In this document: positions 37,356 through 46,594 of the stretch, one piece after another
Layout: every line of letters starts with the position of its first letter
Numbering within the stretch: position 1 is the stretch's first letter
Source: Arsukibacterium ikkense
Lineage (GTDB): Bacteria > Pseudomonadota > Gammaproteobacteria > Enterobacterales > Alteromonadaceae
NCBI RefSeq assembly: GCF_000987775.1
Contig: NZ_LAHO01000016.1
Coordinates: forward strand, 59,731-123,730
Direction: 5' to 3'
DNA length: 64,000 bases
Program-made: the position numbers and the translations under genes
Notes under the pieces: model-generated
What the model saw: only the letters and a program-made list of their open reading frames with translations
What the model was told of the DNA's origin: nothing
Databases searched by the model: none

Positions 37356-37478
37356 ATTGTACAACAATCTATGGTTAATTAGGGCGCTAGCGGATATTTA
37401 TCAAGCAGCACCAGGCGTGGCACTTAGAAACTAATATGCTACACTGCCAAAGACTGCTGTCAGGAGAATAGAGTAAGA

Positions 37479-37919
37479 ATGTCAACTGAATCATTAGTAA
37501 CCCGGGCCAAAGCAATTTGCGATAAAAATGGCGCTCGCTTTACCTCTATCAGGGAAAAAGTATTTCGATTAATGGCAAAAACTGATGGCGGTATGGGTGC
37601 GTATGATTTGCTGGAGCAGTTAAAACAAACTGAACCCGCCGCTAAACCTGCCACCATCTACCGGGCACTGGAATTCTTAACCGAGCAGGGGTTTATTCAC
37701 AAAATAGAATCCAGCAATGCTTTTATGCTGTGTCATCATTTTGGCCATCATCACCCGGCGCAGTTACTGATCTGCGACAGCTGTGGCGGCGTAAGCGAAT
37801 TACATTCCGCAGTATTGCAACAAGAGTTCAGCAGACTGGCGAGCGAACAAGGTTTTAAAATTAAGCATCAGACTATTGAGGCCCATGGTTTTTGTCATAA
37901 ATGCCAGCAAGTTGCATAA
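37479..37919 (+). CDS. zur: Zinc uptake regulator Zur (Fur family)
   Basis: A 146-residue winged-helix repressor. The DNA-binding half contains GARFTSIREKVFRLM and KPATIYRALEFL. The metal-rich CHHFGHHHPAQLLICDSCG region and the terminal CHKC give the structural Cys4 zinc site plus His ligands. The single-Cys2 pairs and position next to dusA favour Zur over Fur or PerR. AGGAGAA lies upstream of the ATG. I could not find a convincing Zur box near it. Confidence 0.88.
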   Translation: MSTESLVTRAKAICDKNGARFTSIREKVFRLMAKTDGGMGAYDLLEQLKQTEPAAKPATIYRALEFLTEQGFIHKIESSNAFMLCHHFGHHHPAQLLICDSCGGVSELHSAVLQQEFSRLASEQGFKIKHQTIEAHGFCHKCQQVA

Positions 37920-38021
37920 ATAACGTTAAACCCATAAGCTGACTTGTAGGATCAGTTAAATGCTCCTAGTCTTATAAGGGCATCCACAAAAACTTCAATA
38001 TATAACTAACAGGCGCGCTTC

Positions 38022-38486
38022 ATGAATGTTGAGTACATAAATCCATTTCTTTCTTCGCTGGTGAATGTGTTAGCTACCATGGCCAATACCACTATCGTGC
38101 CTGGTCAGCCTCGAATTAAAAAAGACGAAGTAGCACGAGGTGATGTTTCAGGCTTAATTGGCATGGTAGGCAGTGATATTAAAGGCTCATTTTCAGTCAG
38201 TTTTGAAGAAGGCTTAGCCCTGGAGGTGATGTACCGGATGCTCGGTGAAAAACCGAAAACCATCAATGCCGATGTCACCGATATGGTTGGTGAGATCACC
38301 AACATGGTTACCGGTGGCGCCAAACGGATTTTAGGTGACAAAGGTTATGAGTTCTCGATGGCCACGCCGATAGTCGTATCCGGCAAAGCCCATACCATTA
38401 CCCATAAATGCGAGGGGCCGACCATTTTAATGCCATTCGATTCTGAATTTGGCAAAGTGCATATTGAAGTCAGCTTCGACAGGTAA
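38022..38486 (+). CDS. cheX: CheX-type chemotaxis phosphatase
   Basis: A 154-residue protein of the CheX family, which dephosphorylates CheY-P or similar receivers. The family active-site pattern E-x2-N is present as GEITNMVTGGAKRIL (about residues 86-100). AMANTTI and GSFSVSFEE in the first half fit the fold. It stands alone, not beside che genes, so it may serve a receiver encoded elsewhere, possibly one of the orphan receivers in this window. Confidence 0.85.
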   Translation: MNVEYINPFLSSLVNVLATMANTTIVPGQPRIKKDEVARGDVSGLIGMVGSDIKGSFSVSFEEGLALEVMYRMLGEKPKTINADVTDMVGEITNMVTGGAKRILGDKGYEFSMATPIVVSGKAHTITHKCEGPTILMPFDSEFGKVHIEVSFDR

Positions 38487-38495
38487 ACGGCCAGG

Positions 38496-39581
38496 CTACT
38501 GGCCAGTCAGATACTGATAATTGACCCGCGGCGTGATATTACATAACAGCTCATAGGGAATGGTATCGGCACATTGAGCTACCCGTTCAATGGCCAGTTC
38601 CGGGCCCCATAATACCGCTTCAGCTCCAATGGTTTCAGTTGGACACTCGCCAAGATCAACGGTGATCATATCCATTGAAACCCGCCCAACCAACTGCACC
38701 TCGCGCCCCTCAAGCCATACTGGTGTGCCGTTACTGGCATGGCGCGGATAACCGTCACCATAGCCAATAGCAATTACTCCAATCCAGGTTGTAACTTTTG
38801 CTTGCCAGTTGCCGCCATAACCCACTGTCTCTCCGGCTTGGACCTGGCGCATGGCAATTAGCCGGCTGCTTAAGCGCATAACAGGTTGCAACTGATGTTG
38901 CTGGCCGCTCTGATTTGGCAGTGGCGAAATGCCATGCAGCATTAGTCCCGGACGTACCCAGTCGGCATGACTCTGTGGCAGGCTAATGATTGCTGCACTA
39001 TTAGCCAGGCTTTGTTGCTCGGCTTTATCGCTGCAAAGTAGTTGAAACAGCGCCTGTTGCTGTTCGGTCTTATCCGAGCCTGGTATATCGGCACAGCAAA
39101 AATGGCTCATTAAGCGAATACCTGGTTGCACAGCCGGGCATTGCCATAACCTACGATAAAACTCAGCAAACTGTTCTGGTGCTATCCCCAGCCGATGCAT
39201 ACCGGTATCAATTTTTAACCAGACTTTCAGCTGTCCATCCAACTCTGCCTGTTCCAGTGCCATTAGTTGTAGCTCATTATGCACTACGGTCTGCAGGTTA
39301 TTGGCCAGCAAAATGGGCAATTCAGCCGCTTCGTAAAAGCCTTCGAGTAATACAATCGGCTTGACGATACCAGCGGTACGCAGAGCCAGCGCTTCATCAA
39401 TCCGTGCTACGGCGAAGGCATCGGCGGCGGTTAAAGCCTGCGCTACTTTTACCAGGCCATGGCCGTAAGCATTGGCTTTTAACACTGCCAATACCTTACT
39501 GGCAGGAGCAAGCTGCTGCACCCGCTGTAAATTATGGCCAAGGGCAGCCAGATTAATTTGGGCTACCGGCCGGCGTGACAT
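38496..39581 (-). CDS. alr: Alanine racemase
   Basis: PLP enzyme making D-alanine for peptidoglycan. In the 361 residues the PLP lysine sits in VLAVLKANAYGHGL (about residue 34), and the second catalytic base Tyr is in the GYGDGYPRHAS region. RVSMDMITVDL is also typical. The ATG overlaps the dnaB stop (TAATG), so it is translated with dnaB, as in many gammaproteobacteria. Confidence 0.95.
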   Translation of the reverse strand: MSRRPVAQINLAALGHNLQRVQQLAPASKVLAVLKANAYGHGLVKVAQALTAADAFAVARIDEALALRTAGIVKPIVLLEGFYEAAELPILLANNLQTVVHNELQLMALEQAELDGQLKVWLKIDTGMHRLGIAPEQFAEFYRRLWQCPAVQPGIRLMSHFCCADIPGSDKTEQQQALFQLLCSDKAEQQSLANSAAIISLPQSHADWVRPGLMLHGISPLPNQSGQQHQLQPVMRLSSRLIAMRQVQAGETVGYGGNWQAKVTTWIGVIAIGYGDGYPRHASNGTPVWLEGREVQLVGRVSMDMITVDLGECPTETIGAEAVLWGPELAIERVAQCADTIPYELLCNITPRVNYQYLTGQ

Positions 39582-40966
39582 TAATACTCGTCCTCAAAAC
39601 GGGCGCTACCGGCGTAGTTATCAAAGCGGGAGAAATGACCATGAAAAGTTAGCCGAACTTTACCGATGGGGCCGTTTCGCTGTTTACCAATGATAATTTC
39701 AGCCAGGCCTTTTTCGGCGCTATCTTCGTGATACACCTCATCGCGATAGATAAACATAATTAAGTCGGCGTCTTGTTCAATAGAGCCTGATTCGCGCAAG
39801 TCAGAGTTAACCGGGCGTTTATCGGCCCGCTGCTCCAGGCCACGATTAAGCTGCGACAGGGCAATCACCGGCACTTTCAACTCTTTGGCTAACGATTTTA
39901 ACGAACGGGAAATTTCGGCAATTTCCAGGGTGCGGTTTTCACTTAAGCCCGGCACCGTCATTAATTGCAAATAGTCGACCATGATCATACTCAGGCCACC
40001 GTGCTCGCGCGCTACCCTTCTGGCCCGTGAGCGCACTTCGGTCGGGGTCAGGCCAGAGGCATCATCAATATACATTTTGCCTTTGCTGTTTAACAGCTCA
40101 ATGGCTGACGAAAGCCGCGCCCAGTCTTCATCTTCCAACTGACCGGTACGAACCTTGGTTTGGTTGATCCGGCCTAATGAAGCCAGCATCCGCATCATAA
40201 TCTGGTCTGAAGGCATCTCCAGACTGAAAATAAGCACCGGTTTGTCGCTGGTAATGGCGGCATGCTCACACAGGTTCATGGCGAAAGTGGTTTTACCCAT
40301 CGAAGGCCGGGCCGCGACAATAATTAAGTCAGATGGCTGAAAGCCATTGGTCATTTTATCCAGGTCCATATAACCCGATGATAAGCCCGTGACACCGGTT
40401 TGTGGCGAGCGAAACAGCGCATCAATTTTATCGATGGTTTTCGCCAGAATATTATTAATCGGCTCCGGGCCTTCATTGGCATTGGCCCGTTGCTCGGCAA
40501 TTTTAAACACCTTACTTTCCGCAAAATCCAGTAGTTCAGCGCTGGTACGGCCCTGGGTGTCATAGCCGGCATCGGCAATATCGTGCGCAACCGCTATCAT
40601 ATCGCGCACCACAGCACGTTCCCGTACAATGTCAGCATAGGCCATAATATTGGCGGCGCTGGGGGTGTTTTTGGCAATTTCACCCAAATAGGCAAAGCCA
40701 CCAATATCATCCAGTTGCTGGTTGGCTTCCAGTGCTTCAGATACAGTAATCAAATCTATCGGCTGGTTGGCTTCGGCAATCCGCGCCATAGCGCTAAAGA
40801 TAAACCGGTGTGAGCGCAGATAAAAATCCTGCTCGACCACCTTTTCAGATACCCGGTCCCAGGCCTGATTATCCAGCATTAAACCGCCAAGCACAGACTG
40901 CTCAGCTTCGATAGAGTGCGGTGGCATTTTCAGGCCGGCGACTTGCTTGTCTTTATTACTGCTCAT
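39581..40966 (-). CDS. dnaB: Replicative DNA helicase DnaB
   Basis: Hexameric replication-fork helicase, 461 residues. The N-terminal domain has LKMPPHSIEAEQSVLGGLM. The RecA-like domain has Walker A ARPSMGKTTFAMN, the LIFSLEMP motif and Walker B MIMVDYLQLM, with the arginine-finger region near SDLRESGSIEQDAD. ATG 40966 matches the usual N-terminus; the longer frame to 41011 is not conserved. No intein is present. Confidence 0.96.
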   Translation of the reverse strand: MSSNKDKQVAGLKMPPHSIEAEQSVLGGLMLDNQAWDRVSEKVVEQDFYLRSHRFIFSAMARIAEANQPIDLITVSEALEANQQLDDIGGFAYLGEIAKNTPSAANIMAYADIVRERAVVRDMIAVAHDIADAGYDTQGRTSAELLDFAESKVFKIAEQRANANEGPEPINNILAKTIDKIDALFRSPQTGVTGLSSGYMDLDKMTNGFQPSDLIIVAARPSMGKTTFAMNLCEHAAITSDKPVLIFSLEMPSDQIMMRMLASLGRINQTKVRTGQLEDEDWARLSSAIELLNSKGKMYIDDASGLTPTEVRSRARRVAREHGGLSMIMVDYLQLMTVPGLSENRTLEIAEISRSLKSLAKELKVPVIALSQLNRGLEQRADKRPVNSDLRESGSIEQDADLIMFIYRDEVYHEDSAEKGLAEIIIGKQRNGPIGKVRLTFHGHFSRFDNYAGSARFEDEY

Positions 40967-41091
40967 AACACCTGACAGAATTGGAAATAACTGTGCAATG
41001 CTACCTTGCAAGCGGCAGAATAAAAAGCAACGTTGAGATTTTTTTTAAAATGATGCGGTACAGCGAGAGAAGAGCGAGAGGGAGAACAGAA

Positions 41092-41116
41092 TGGCGCACT
41101 GCACTGCAGTGCGCCA
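41092..41116 (-). terminator. Perfect hairpin between rplI and dnaB
   Basis: TGGCGCACTGCA is followed, after one base, by its exact complement, giving a 10-bp GC-rich stem with a 5-base loop only 7 nt beyond the rplI stop on the minus strand. The following bases (TTCTGTTCTCCC) are only moderately T-rich, so it may be a partial terminator, an attenuator or an RNA-end stabiliser that lowers dnaB expression relative to rplI. Confidence 0.55.
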
Positions 41117-41122
41117 ACAGCC

Positions 41123-41575
41123 TTAGGCTTCTGCGATAATAACAACTTTAATGGTTGCTACTACTTCAGCGTGTAACTGCAGATCGATGTCGAACTCGCC
41201 AGTTTCACGTAAAGTACCGTTAGGTAATTTCACTTCAGCTTTGGTTACTTTTACGCCAGCTTCAGTAATGGCATCAGCGATATCGCGGGTACCTACTGAA
41301 CCGAACAACTTGCCTTCGTCACCGGCTTTAGAAGCGATAGTCACTTCAGCCAGTGCTGCCAGCTTAGCAGCGCGGTCGTTAGCGGCCGTTAAATCAGCAG
41401 CCAGTTTGGCTTCTAATTCAGCACGACGCTGTTCGAACTTTTCGGTGTTAGCTTTGTTAGCCGGAACTGCTTTACCCTGTGGGAATAAGAAGTTACGAGC
41501 ATAACCAGACTTAACAGTAACATTGTCACCTAAACCACCAAGGTTTGAGACTTTGTCTAACAGAATTACTTGCAT
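41123..41575 (-). CDS. rplI: 50S ribosomal protein L9
   Basis: A 150-residue L9 with the conserved N-terminal domain [19 protein letters not shown] and [13 protein letters not shown], a long connecting helix, and the C-terminal RNA-binding domain with [16 protein letters not shown]. It is the fourth gene of rpsF-priB-rpsR-rplI. Confidence 0.98.
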   Translation of the reverse strand: MQVILLDKVSNLGGLGDNVTVKSGYARNFLFPQGKAVPANKANTEKFEQRRAELEAKLAADLTAANDRAAKLAALAEVTIASKAGDEGKLFGSVGTRDIADAITEAGVKVTKAEVKLPNGTLRETGEFDIDLQLHAEVVATIKVVIIAEA

Positions 41576-41593
41576 ACTTATACCCCTTCTGTA

Positions 41594-41821
41594 TTAGCTG
41601 TGTGAGTCGCTGTACGGCAACAAGGCCAGGTAGCGAGCGCGCTTAATAGCACGAGCCAGCTGACGCTGATACTTAGCGCTGGTACCAGTAATACGGCTAG
41701 GTACGATTTTGCCGCTTTCTGTAACGTAGTTTTTCAGAACAGCGGTATCTTTGTAATCAATCTCTACAGTGCCTTCTGCAGAAAAACGGCAGAATTTACG
41801 GCGACGGAAAAAACGTGACAT
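41594..41821 (-). CDS. rpsR: 30S ribosomal protein S18
   Basis: A 75-residue S18. [12 protein letters not shown] and [14 protein letters not shown], then [24 protein letters not shown], are the standard sequence. It forms the S6:S18 pair with RpsF, which probably binds the leader at 42562-42596. Confidence 0.98.
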   Translation of the reverse strand: MSRFFRRRKFCRFSAEGTVEIDYKDTAVLKNYVTESGKIVPSRITGTSAKYQRQLARAIKRARYLALLPYSDSHS

Positions 41822-41832
41822 TTGTCTGTCTC

Positions 41833-42138
41833 CTAACTTATTTGTTCAATCTGCTGGGCGTGCAGTACCAGTTTTGCCTGACCACTGCGGTTCTGGTGCC
41901 GGTTTAAAAACCCGCTAACCTTTACCATACTGCCCAACGTCAAAGTTTGAGCTTGCTGATGTAACACTGTGCCGCTTAACACCACCTGCATCCTGACATA
42001 AGCCTGACGGTTAAGGCCGGCTTCCTGTTGGAGACTGCGATGTTCTACGGTGATAACAGTGTGCGGGATACCCGCCGGACTCTCACTGCGTTCAGGGTGC
42101 CGACAAACGGCGCCACTAAGCACGGTCAAGTTGTCCAT
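41833..42138 (-). CDS. priB: Primosomal replication protein N (PriB)
   Basis: A 101-residue OB-fold single-stranded DNA-binding protein that joins PriA and DnaT in replication restart. Position between rpsF and rpsR identifies it, together with [27 protein letters not shown] and [13 protein letters not shown] 42138 is preferred to the preceding TTG. The first base lies 5 nt after the rpsF stop. Confidence 0.93.
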   Translation of the reverse strand: MDNLTVLSGAVCRHPERSESPAGIPHTVITVEHRSLQQEAGLNRQAYVRMQVVLSGTVLHQQAQTLTLGSMVKVSGFLNRHQNRSGQAKLVLHAQQIEQIS

Positions 42139-42143
42139 CAAAC

Positions 42144-42539
42144 TTACTCTTCGTTTTCAACCTGCTCTTCTGATTCGCGAGGAGCACGGTCACGAGGACG
42201 CTCGTCACGAGAACGCTCATCACGTACCTTAGCCATTGGAGATGGCTCAACTACGGCACCATTAGTGCGCATAATCAGGTTACGTAAAACCGCATCGTTG
42301 AAACGGAAGTTAGTTTCCAGCTCATCAATCACTGTTTGTGGTGCTTCCACGTTCAGCAACACATAGTGTGCTTTGTGCAGTTTTTGGATTGGGTAAGCCA
42401 GTTGACGACGGCCCCAGTCTTCTAAACGGTGGATAGTACCGCCCGCTTCTTTGATTGAGCCAGTGTAACGCTCGATCATGCCAGGCACTTGTTCACTCTG
42501 ATCAGGGTGAACCATAAAAACGATTTCGTAATGACGCAT
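42144..42539 (-). CDS. rpsF: 30S ribosomal protein S6
   Basis: A 131-residue S6: [22 protein letters not shown] at the start (residues 1-22), [20 protein letters not shown] in the middle. The C-terminal tail of about 25 residues is made of repeated R-D-E/R-P-R units followed by acidic residues. It ends in Glu-Glu, so it could be a substrate for RimK-type glutamate addition, as known for E. coli S6. Confidence 0.98.
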   Translation of the reverse strand: MRHYEIVFMVHPDQSEQVPGMIERYTGSIKEAGGTIHRLEDWGRRQLAYPIQKLHKAHYVLLNVEAPQTVIDELETNFRFNDAVLRNLIMRTNGAVVEPSPMAKVRDERSRDERPRDRAPRESEEQVENEE

Positions 42540-42561
42540 TGTAGCTCCTTACGGTTAGTAA

Positions 42562-42596
42562 GCCTCGGGTGAGCTCGGCCGGGCTCGCATAGAGGC
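42562..42596 (-). promoter_or_regulatory. S6:S18-type leader RNA upstream of rpsF
   Basis: In the rpsF leader the minus strand can fold into an outer stem GCCTC/GAGGC and an inner stem GAGC/GCTC, with an ACCCG stretch containing CCG unpaired beside the outer stem. This resembles the known autoregulatory S6:S18 binding motif, which has a two-stem structure with a CCG bulge. It ends 22 nt before the rpsF ATG. Binding of the S6:S18 complex would repress the operon. Confidence 0.55.
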
Positions 42597-42678
42597 AAGG
42601 AACGTGAGTGTATGGCCGAAGGTCGCGTATTTTACGGAGTTAGCGGGTAAATAACAAGCAGAATATATGCTAAAAGGT

Positions 42679-43410
42679 CTACGTTCGCTGGCGTACTGCT
42701 TCGAATAGACAAATCCCCGCTGCTACCGATACATTCAGGCTGGACACTGTGCCAAACATCGGAATCTTCACCAGGCTGTCGCAGGTTTCGCGGGTTAAGC
42801 GGCGCAGGCCTTCGCCTTCAGCACCCAATACAATGGCCAGCGGGCCTTTAAAATCAGCCTGATAAATGGTGGTTTCGGTTTCACCGGCAGTGCCCACTAC
42901 CCAAACCCCGGCTTCCTGCAATTCGCGCAGGGTGCGGGCTAAATTGGTCACCGTAATAAAAGGCACCGCTTCAGCGGCACCACAGGCCACTTTACGCACC
43001 ACGGCGGTCAATTTTACTGAACGGTCTTTGGGTGAAATTACTGCATGCACCCCGGCCGCATCAGCGCTGCGTAAAATAGCGCCCAGGTTATGTGGGTCAG
43101 TTACGCCGTCAAGCACCAGTAAAAACGGCTTATCTTTTTGCTCAAGTATGGTCGCCAGGTCGCTTTCCGTGCCACTGCTGGCTAAGCGCGCCTTGGCAAC
43201 TATGCCCTGATGCTGGCCACTGACCATGTCATCCAAAGTTCGGCGGTTACAAAACTGAATTGAAATACCATGTTGCCGCGCTTGCTGAATAAGTGGTTGC
43301 ATCCGCTTATCTTCGCGGTCTTTCATAATAAACAACTCTAAAATATCCTGCGGCGCCCGCTCTAACAGGGCATTTACCGCATGAATACCAAATACAAAAT
43401 CTGCGCTCAT
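42679..43410 (-). CDS. rlmB: 23S rRNA (guanosine2251-2'-O)-methyltransferase
   Basis: A 243-residue SPOUT methyltransferase. The N-terminal substrate-binding domain [14 protein letters not shown] is followed by the knot domain with [33 protein letters not shown] and [21 protein letters not shown], the three SpoU motifs. It follows rnr by 29 nt, the usual rnr-rlmB pairing. Confidence 0.96.
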   Translation of the reverse strand: MSADFVFGIHAVNALLERAPQDILELFIMKDREDKRMQPLIQQARQHGISIQFCNRRTLDDMVSGQHQGIVAKARLASSGTESDLATILEQKDKPFLLVLDGVTDPHNLGAILRSADAAGVHAVISPKDRSVKLTAVVRKVACGAAEAVPFITVTNLARTLRELQEAGVWVVGTAGETETTIYQADFKGPLAIVLGAEGEGLRRLTRETCDSLVKIPMFGTVSSLNVSVAAGICLFEAVRQRT

Positions 43411-43439
43411 CGTTAGCTTATTCTCAATATCTAGGTGTT

Positions 43440-45827
43440 TTAACTACTTGCCTTAGGCTTTTTCGCCCGGCGTCGCGGTTTCTTCGGCCCGCTTTTCGCA
43501 GCTTTCGGTTTATCGCCGGCTTTGGCCGCTGGCTTGGCCGCGCCGCCTGCATTTCCTTTGCCACTGCGCCGGGCGCCGCCACCTGCTTTGGCGTCTCTTT
43601 CGGCAGAAGCGGCGTTGCGGCTGGCTTTAACTGCCCGGCCTGAGACATTATGGATAGGCTCGCCCACTACGGCTAAATCAATTTTGCGCGATTCCAGGCT
43701 GACAGCCAGTACTTTGACTTTAACCTGATCGCCCATCCGGTAGTTCACTCCGCTATGCTCACCGGTCAGCACCTGGCGTTCAGCATCAAAGCGGTAGTAA
43801 TCGTTCTGCAGCGACGTAACATGCACCAGGCCTTCAATGTACAAATCGCTTAAGCGCACAAATAAACCGAAATTAGTTACAGTGGAGACAACGCCTTCAA
43901 ATTCGGCGCCCAGGTGATCCTGCATATATTCGCATTTCAGCCAGTCCGACACTTCCCGGGTAGCATCATCGGCGCGGCGCTCGGTCATCGAGCACTGCTC
44001 GCCAAAATGGGTTATTTCTTTGTCACTATACGCCCGCTCACCTGTCACTTTTTGGTTTTGCTTCACCAGAATGGCTTTAATGGCGCGGTGTAATACCAAG
44101 TCCGGGTAACGGCGAATGGGTGAGGTAAAGTGGGCATAGGCTTCCAGTGCTAAACCAAAGTGGCCCTGATTATCACCCTGGTACACCGCCTGCTTCATCG
44201 AGCGTAACATAGTGGTTTCAATCAGCTCCCGATCAGGCCGGTCTGCCAGCGTTGCCAATACTTGGGTCAGCTCCAAAGGCGTTGGTTCGGCGGAAAGATT
44301 GGCTTCAATACCTAATTCAGCTAAAAAGCGCCGGAAGTTAGCAAAACGATCGCCATCAGGCCGTTCATGCACCCGGAACAGCGCCTGAGCTTCATGTTTT
44401 TCAACAAAACGGGCCGAGGCTACGTTGGCCATAATCATACATTCTTCAATGATTTTATGGGCTTCGTTGCGATGCACCGGTACAATTTGCTCAATTTTGC
44501 GATGGCTGTTAAAGATAAAGCGGGTTTCCACCGTTTCAAACTCAATAGCGCCACGCTGACCGCGCACCTTGGCTAGCTTTTTATACAGGCTGTACAGGGT
44601 TTCCAGATTGGACAGGTTTGCCTGGTATTGTTTACGCAGCTCCGGGTCGCCCTGCAATATGGCATGCACTTTGTTATAGGTAAAACGGGCAGCGGAGTGC
44701 ATTACCGCTTCATAAAACTGATAGCTATCCAGCTTACCGCTGGCACTAATCTGCATTTCAGCGACAAAACATAAGCGGTCGGTGTGTGGATTAAGCGAAC
44801 ACAGCCCATTAGATAATGCCTCTGGTAACATCGGCACCACATGGTCGGGAAAATACACCGAATTACCGCGCTCCAGCGCACTGCGATCCAGTGGCGTATC
44901 GGGCATGACGTAAGCACTGACATCAGCAATAGCCACCCACAATTTCCAGCCGCCATTCTCTTTGGCTTCGGCATAAACAGCATCGTCAAAATCGCGGGCA
45001 TCTTCGCCATCAATAGTCACCAGCGGCAATTTGGTCAGGTCAACCCGCCCCAACTTGGCTTCTGCTGGTACCTGCTCGCCATATTTGGCCACTTGCTGTA
45101 ATACTGCTTGTGGAAATTCATGTGGAATTTGATGATTGCGAATAGCCACTTCAATTTCCATACCGGGTGCCATATGCTCGCCCAATACTTCAATCACTTT
45201 GCCCACAGCACTTACCCGCTTAGACGGGCGCTGAGTAATTTCCACTAACACTATCTGGCCGTGGCGCGCTGCGCCCTGCTCACCTTCCGGCACCATGATA
45301 TCCTGGGTAATTCGCGGGTCGTCGGGTACCACTACGCACACGGCATTATCTTTATAATAGCGACCAACAATCGGCTCAGTGCGCGGCTCAAGCACCCGTA
45401 CTACCCGTGCTTCTACTTTGTCTTTGCTTTTCATCGCGGCTGCGGTGGCCAACACTTTATCGCCCGGCAACACCCGTTGCATTTCATGATATGGCAGGTA
45501 CCAATCCGGCCCGCCCTCTTCCAGTTTTAAGAAACCGAAACCCTCGCGGTGGCCTATAACAGTGCCTTTGACCAAATCCATATGATCAACCAGACCATAA
45601 CGTTTACTCTTAGTAAACAGCAGCTGGCCGTCACGCTCCATTGCCCGTAAACGCTTTTTCAACGCGAAAATAGCATCATCATCTGTCAGGCCCAGTTCGC
45701 TGACCAGCTCTTCGAAGTAGGCAGGTTGTTGCCGCTTTTCGATGTGTTCGAGAATAAATTCGCGGCTGGGGATAGGGTTGTCGTATTTTTCTTGCTCACG
45801 CGCAAGATGCGGATCATTTACCGTCAT
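43440..45827 (-). CDS. rnr: Ribonuclease R
   Basis: A 3'-5' exoribonuclease that degrades structured RNA, 795 residues. The domain order is an N-terminal helix-turn-helix, two cold-shock domains, the RNB domain with [15 protein letters not shown] holding the metal-binding Asp residues, an S1 domain ([20 protein letters not shown]), then a basic, Ala/Gly/Lys-rich tail of about 85 residues typical of RNase R. It is likely co-transcribed with rlmB. Confidence 0.96.
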   Translation of the reverse strand: MTVNDPHLAREQEKYDNPIPSREFILEHIEKRQQPAYFEELVSELGLTDDDAIFALKKRLRAMERDGQLLFTKSKRYGLVDHMDLVKGTVIGHREGFGFLKLEEGGPDWYLPYHEMQRVLPGDKVLATAAAMKSKDKVEARVVRVLEPRTEPIVGRYYKDNAVCVVVPDDPRITQDIMVPEGEQGAARHGQIVLVEITQRPSKRVSAVGKVIEVLGEHMAPGMEIEVAIRNHQIPHEFPQAVLQQVAKYGEQVPAEAKLGRVDLTKLPLVTIDGEDARDFDDAVYAEAKENGGWKLWVAIADVSAYVMPDTPLDRSALERGNSVYFPDHVVPMLPEALSNGLCSLNPHTDRLCFVAEMQISASGKLDSYQFYEAVMHSAARFTYNKVHAILQGDPELRKQYQANLSNLETLYSLYKKLAKVRGQRGAIEFETVETRFIFNSHRKIEQIVPVHRNEAHKIIEECMIMANVASARFVEKHEAQALFRVHERPDGDRFANFRRFLAELGIEANLSAEPTPLELTQVLATLADRPDRELIETTMLRSMKQAVYQGDNQGHFGLALEAYAHFTSPIRRYPDLVLHRAIKAILVKQNQKVTGERAYSDKEITHFGEQCSMTERRADDATREVSDWLKCEYMQDHLGAEFEGVVSTVTNFGLFVRLSDLYIEGLVHVTSLQNDYYRFDAERQVLTGEHSGVNYRMGDQVKVKVLAVSLESRKIDLAVVGEPIHNVSGRAVKASRNAASAERDAKAGGGARRSGKGNAGGAAKPAAKAGDKPKAAKSGPKKPRRRAKKPKASS

Positions 45828-45895
45828 TAATTAAACTTTTATTTCCTGTTTTCATATATTGAGTGTAACAGCTAAGCGAATAAATTGGATGAACT

Positions 45896-46525
45896 TCATT
45901 TGACAGGTCGTCTGGCATTGGCCACAACCCGTTCTGGCATCTTTTTGGCAAGCTGTTGCAGTAGTTGTTGTATTCTAGCATGAGTGGCGCTATCTGCACT
46001 AATAGCATGATGCAACCAGCGGTAGCTTTGCTCATAATCTACCGGCGAACCGTAACCGTCTACCAGTAATTGGGCATAACGCAGCTTGGCATTCAGGTTG
46101 CCCATCGCCGCGGCCTCATGCAAATACACCAGCGCTTTGTCGATATCGACCTGCACAAACCGGCCGATATGGTAATACCGTCCAACTTGCTCTAACGCTT
46201 CAGGCAAACCCTGGGCGGCGGCTTGCAGCATTAAATCCCAGCCACGCTCGACATTGCGGGGTACGCAAACCGCATACGCCAGCATATCGCCGTATAAAAA
46301 CTGATAGGCCGGCAGGCGCATTATATCGGCACGCGCCTCAATATCCTGTACCAGCTGGCAGTCGTCTGCCCGTACCTGACGTAAATGACTGTTCGTTTTA
46401 ATTAAATCTAACAGCTCATCCTGGCTGTAAAGTTGTACGGCATCTATCTGCTGGGCCGTGACGGCTGCCGGCACCACTAACCCAAGCAGCAACAGCGTAG
46501 CTGGTAATAACAAAACTGTTTTCAT
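45896..46525 (-). CDS. motX: Sodium-driven polar flagellar motor protein MotX
   Basis: A 209-residue periplasmic protein with signal peptide (cleavage after VTA, about residue 24) and several Sel1-type repeats (PAYQFLYGDMLAYAVCV, GLPEALEQVGRYYHIGRF, GNLNAKLRYAQLLVDGYGS). DDCQLVQDIEARA and the ending RVVANARR fit Vibrio-type MotX, which with MotY forms the T-ring around a sodium-driven stator. Its position next to rnr is the same as in Vibrio. It implies a sodium-driven polar flagellum. Confidence 0.85.
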   Translation of the reverse strand: MKTVLLLPATLLLLGLVVPAAVTAQQIDAVQLYSQDELLDLIKTNSHLRQVRADDCQLVQDIEARADIMRLPAYQFLYGDMLAYAVCVPRNVERGWDLMLQAAAQGLPEALEQVGRYYHIGRFVQVDIDKALVYLHEAAAMGNLNAKLRYAQLLVDGYGSPVDYEQSYRWLHHAISADSATHARIQQLLQQLAKKMPERVVANARRPVK

Positions 46526-46594
46526 AAGGCGTCAAATAACCGTTAGTTAATCCAGAACAATACCTTCCAGAAGCAAAAAACATGCCGTCTGGAG

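Noticed and set aside
37376..37478. Zur operator in the dusA-zur gap
   Set aside because: No palindrome close to the known AT-rich Zur site could be seen, so no feature is reported.
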